Shown: positions 4,808 to 6,059 of the stretch, piece by piece
Numbering within the stretch: the stretch's first letter is position 1
How the letters are laid out: every line of letters starts with the position of its first letter
DNA from: Enterocloster bolteae
GTDB lineage: Bacteria; Bacillota_A; Clostridia; Lachnospirales; Lachnospiraceae
Direction of reading: 5' to 3'
Assembly: GCA_021769025.1 (NCBI GenBank)
Contig: JAETTS010000168.1
Span: 1 to 6,059 of the forward strand
Length of the DNA stretch: 6,059 nucleotides
Made by a program: the position numbers and the translations under genes
The notes under the pieces: model-generated
Databases searched by the model: none
Told to the model about the DNA's origin: nothing
Seen by the model: only the letters and a program-made list of their open reading frames with translations

Positions 4808-6059
4808 TCACCCGAAGTCAAACAAGGACAGCTGGTTGCTCTCCGGCAGGTTTCCCAGGATTCCCAGATCCCCCATAAGGTCACAGATGGTCTTGCTGAC
4901 CTTGGTCCGGTTCCTGAAATCCTCTCTGGACAGAAACGGCCCGTCTTTCACCGCGTCCACCACGCCTTCCGCCGCCTTGTCTCCCATGCCTTCAATGCTG
5001 CTTAGAGACGGCATTAACTTTCCATCCACAATCTGGAACTCCTTGGCTTTTGCCTTATAGATATCAATCGGCGTAAAGCCAAACCCTCTGGCATACATCT
5101 CCTGTACCACGCGCATATCCCTTAAGCTGTCCTGCTCCTTCTTAGACAAGGTGTCCGCCCGCTTTTTATAATCCGCCAGATAGTACTCCAACCGCTCCCT
5201 TCCCTGACACATTAACTCATAGCTGAAAGCATTGGCGCGGATACTGAAGAACGCGGCATAGTAGGCCAGAGGGTAGAACACCTTGCAGTAGGCGATTCGC
5301 CACGCCATCATCACATAGGCGGCCGCATGGGCCTTGGGGAACATGTACTTGATCTTCTTGCAGGATTCGATATACCACTCCGGCACATCGTGGCTTAACA
5401 TAGCTTCCTCCCACTCCGGCTTTAACCCTTTCCCCTTTCGCACCGACTCCATGATAGTAAAGGAAAGTCCCTCTTCCATCCCCTTCTGAATCAGGTACAC
5501 CATGATCTCGTCACGGCAGCAGATGGCGGTCTGAATGGTGGCCTGGCCGCTTAAGATCAGATCCTTGGCATTGCCCAGCCATACATCTGTTCCGTGTGCC
5601 AGTCCTGCAATTCTTACCAGATCCGAGAAGTACTTTGGCTTGGCATCCAGAAGCATCTGCATAGCAAAATCTGTTCCAAACTCCGGCACTCCCAGGGCAC
5701 CTAGCGGACATCCGCCGATATCCTCCGGCGTAAGGCCTAAAGCCGACGTATCCTGAAAAAGAGACATAACCTCCTTGGAATCCAGAGGAATATCCTTTAC
5801 CGGGTCAAGTCCTGTCAAATCCTGAAGCATACGGATCATAGTAGGATCATCATGCCCCAGAATATCCAGCTTTAGCAGGTTATGGTCAATGGAATGGTAA
5901 TCAAAGTGGGTGGTTACCGTGGTGGTGGTCATGTCATTGGCCGGACGCTGTACCGGCGTAAACGAATAGATCTCCTCCCCCACAGGAAGCACCACGATCC
6001 CCCCCGGATGCTGCCCTGTGGTCCGCCGGATTCCCACACAGCCCTGAACGATCCGGTTG
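4808..6059 (-). CDS. polC: DNA polymerase III PolC-type catalytic subunit, C-terminal part (5' end outside window)
   Basis: Replicative polymerase of low-GC Gram-positives, which extends DNA at the fork on the sliding clamp. The frame is open to the window edge (first full codon at 6058), giving the last 416 of about 1,440 residues. The apparent start at 6037 is an internal GTG codon, not a true start. The fragment begins in the polymerase core with GIRRTTGQHPGGIVVLP. It continues with HFDYHSIDHNLLKLDILGHDD, whose Asp in KLDILG (codon at 5866-5864) matches the third metal-binding aspartate of the active site. Conserved PolC blocks follow: GIPEFGT-like GVPEFGTDF, HGTDVWLGNA, KIKYMFPKAHAAAYV. 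Near the C-terminus, IEGMGDKAAEGVVDA looks like the helix-hairpin-helix of the duplex-binding domain. The protein ends PESNQLSLFDFG, where QLSLF is the beta-clamp-binding motif. Alignment to the B. subtilis protein, recalled from memory, is close throughout. The stop is TGA at 4808, and no convincing terminator follows. Confidence 0.97.
   Translation of the reverse strand, partial: NRIVQGCVGIRRTTGQHPGGIVVLPVGEEIYSFTPVQRPANDMTTTTVTTHFDYHSIDHNLLKLDILGHDDPTMIRMLQDLTGLDPVKDIPLDSKEVMSLFQDTSALGLTPEDIGGCPLGALGVPEFGTDFAMQMLLDAKPKYFSDLVRIAGLAHGTDVWLGNAKDLILSGQATIQTAICCRDEIMVYLIQKGMEEGLSFTIMESVRKGKGLKPEWEEAMLSHDVPEWYIESCKKIKYMFPKAHAAAYVMMAWRIAYCKVFYPLAYYAAFFSIRANAFSYELMCQGRERLEYYLADYKKRADTLSKKEQDSLRDMRVVQEMYARGFGFTPIDIYKAKAKEFQIVDGKLMPSLSSIEGMGDKAAEGVVDAVKDGPFLSREDFRNRTKVSKTICDLMGDLGILGNLPESNQLSLFDFG

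Overview
The window reads entirely on the minus strand and holds five genes, two of them cut by the window edges. It looks like a Clostridia-type Firmicute chromosome, most likely a member of the Lachnospiraceae. Three things suggest this. There is a PolC-type replicative polymerase, which is restricted largely to low-GC Gram-positives and relatives. Gram-positive-style Shine-Dalgarno sequences are present. The solute-binding lipoprotein carries a long Thr/Ala/Glu-rich tether after its lipidated cysteine, a style common in gut Lachnospiraceae. The genus assignment is inference only.

In order of transcription (high to low coordinates): 6059-4808 is the C-terminal 416 codons of polC, ending in a QLSLF sliding-clamp-binding motif. 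Positions 4807-4710 are a 98-bp gap with no convincing polC terminator. The gap holds a very good sigma-A promoter (TTGAAA, 17 bp, TATAAT with an extended TG), a 15-bp palindrome at the predicted start of the transcript, and a strong ribosome binding site. Positions 4709-3516 encode a BMP/PnrA-family lipoprotein. Positions 3515-3352 are a 164-bp intercistronic gap with a 15-bp stem-loop and a second, weaker hairpin followed by a U run. Positions 3351-1804 encode a double-domain ABC ATPase. Positions 1820-726 encode the first membrane permease, overlapping the ATPase gene by 17 bp. Positions 729-1 encode the second permease, starting in an ATGA overlap and cut at the window edge.

The last four genes form one transporter operon with the layout of the nucleoside importers nupNOPQ (Bacillus subtilis), bmpA-nupABC (Lactococcus) and rnsBACD (Streptococcus mutans). 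The lipoprotein captures the ligand outside the membrane, the two different permeases form the channel, and the single fused ATPase powers it with one canonical and one degenerate ATP site. A purine-nucleoside substrate is the best guess. BMP systems also import riboflavin in spirochaetes, and nothing in the window fixes the substrate. The intercistronic stem-loop probably lets the lipoprotein be made in excess over the membrane parts.

I found no mobile element, CRISPR array, tRNA, rRNA, riboswitch or unknown gene. This is a fairly ordinary core-metabolism region. The points worth a second look are the regulatory structures around the lipoprotein gene and the unsettled substrate.
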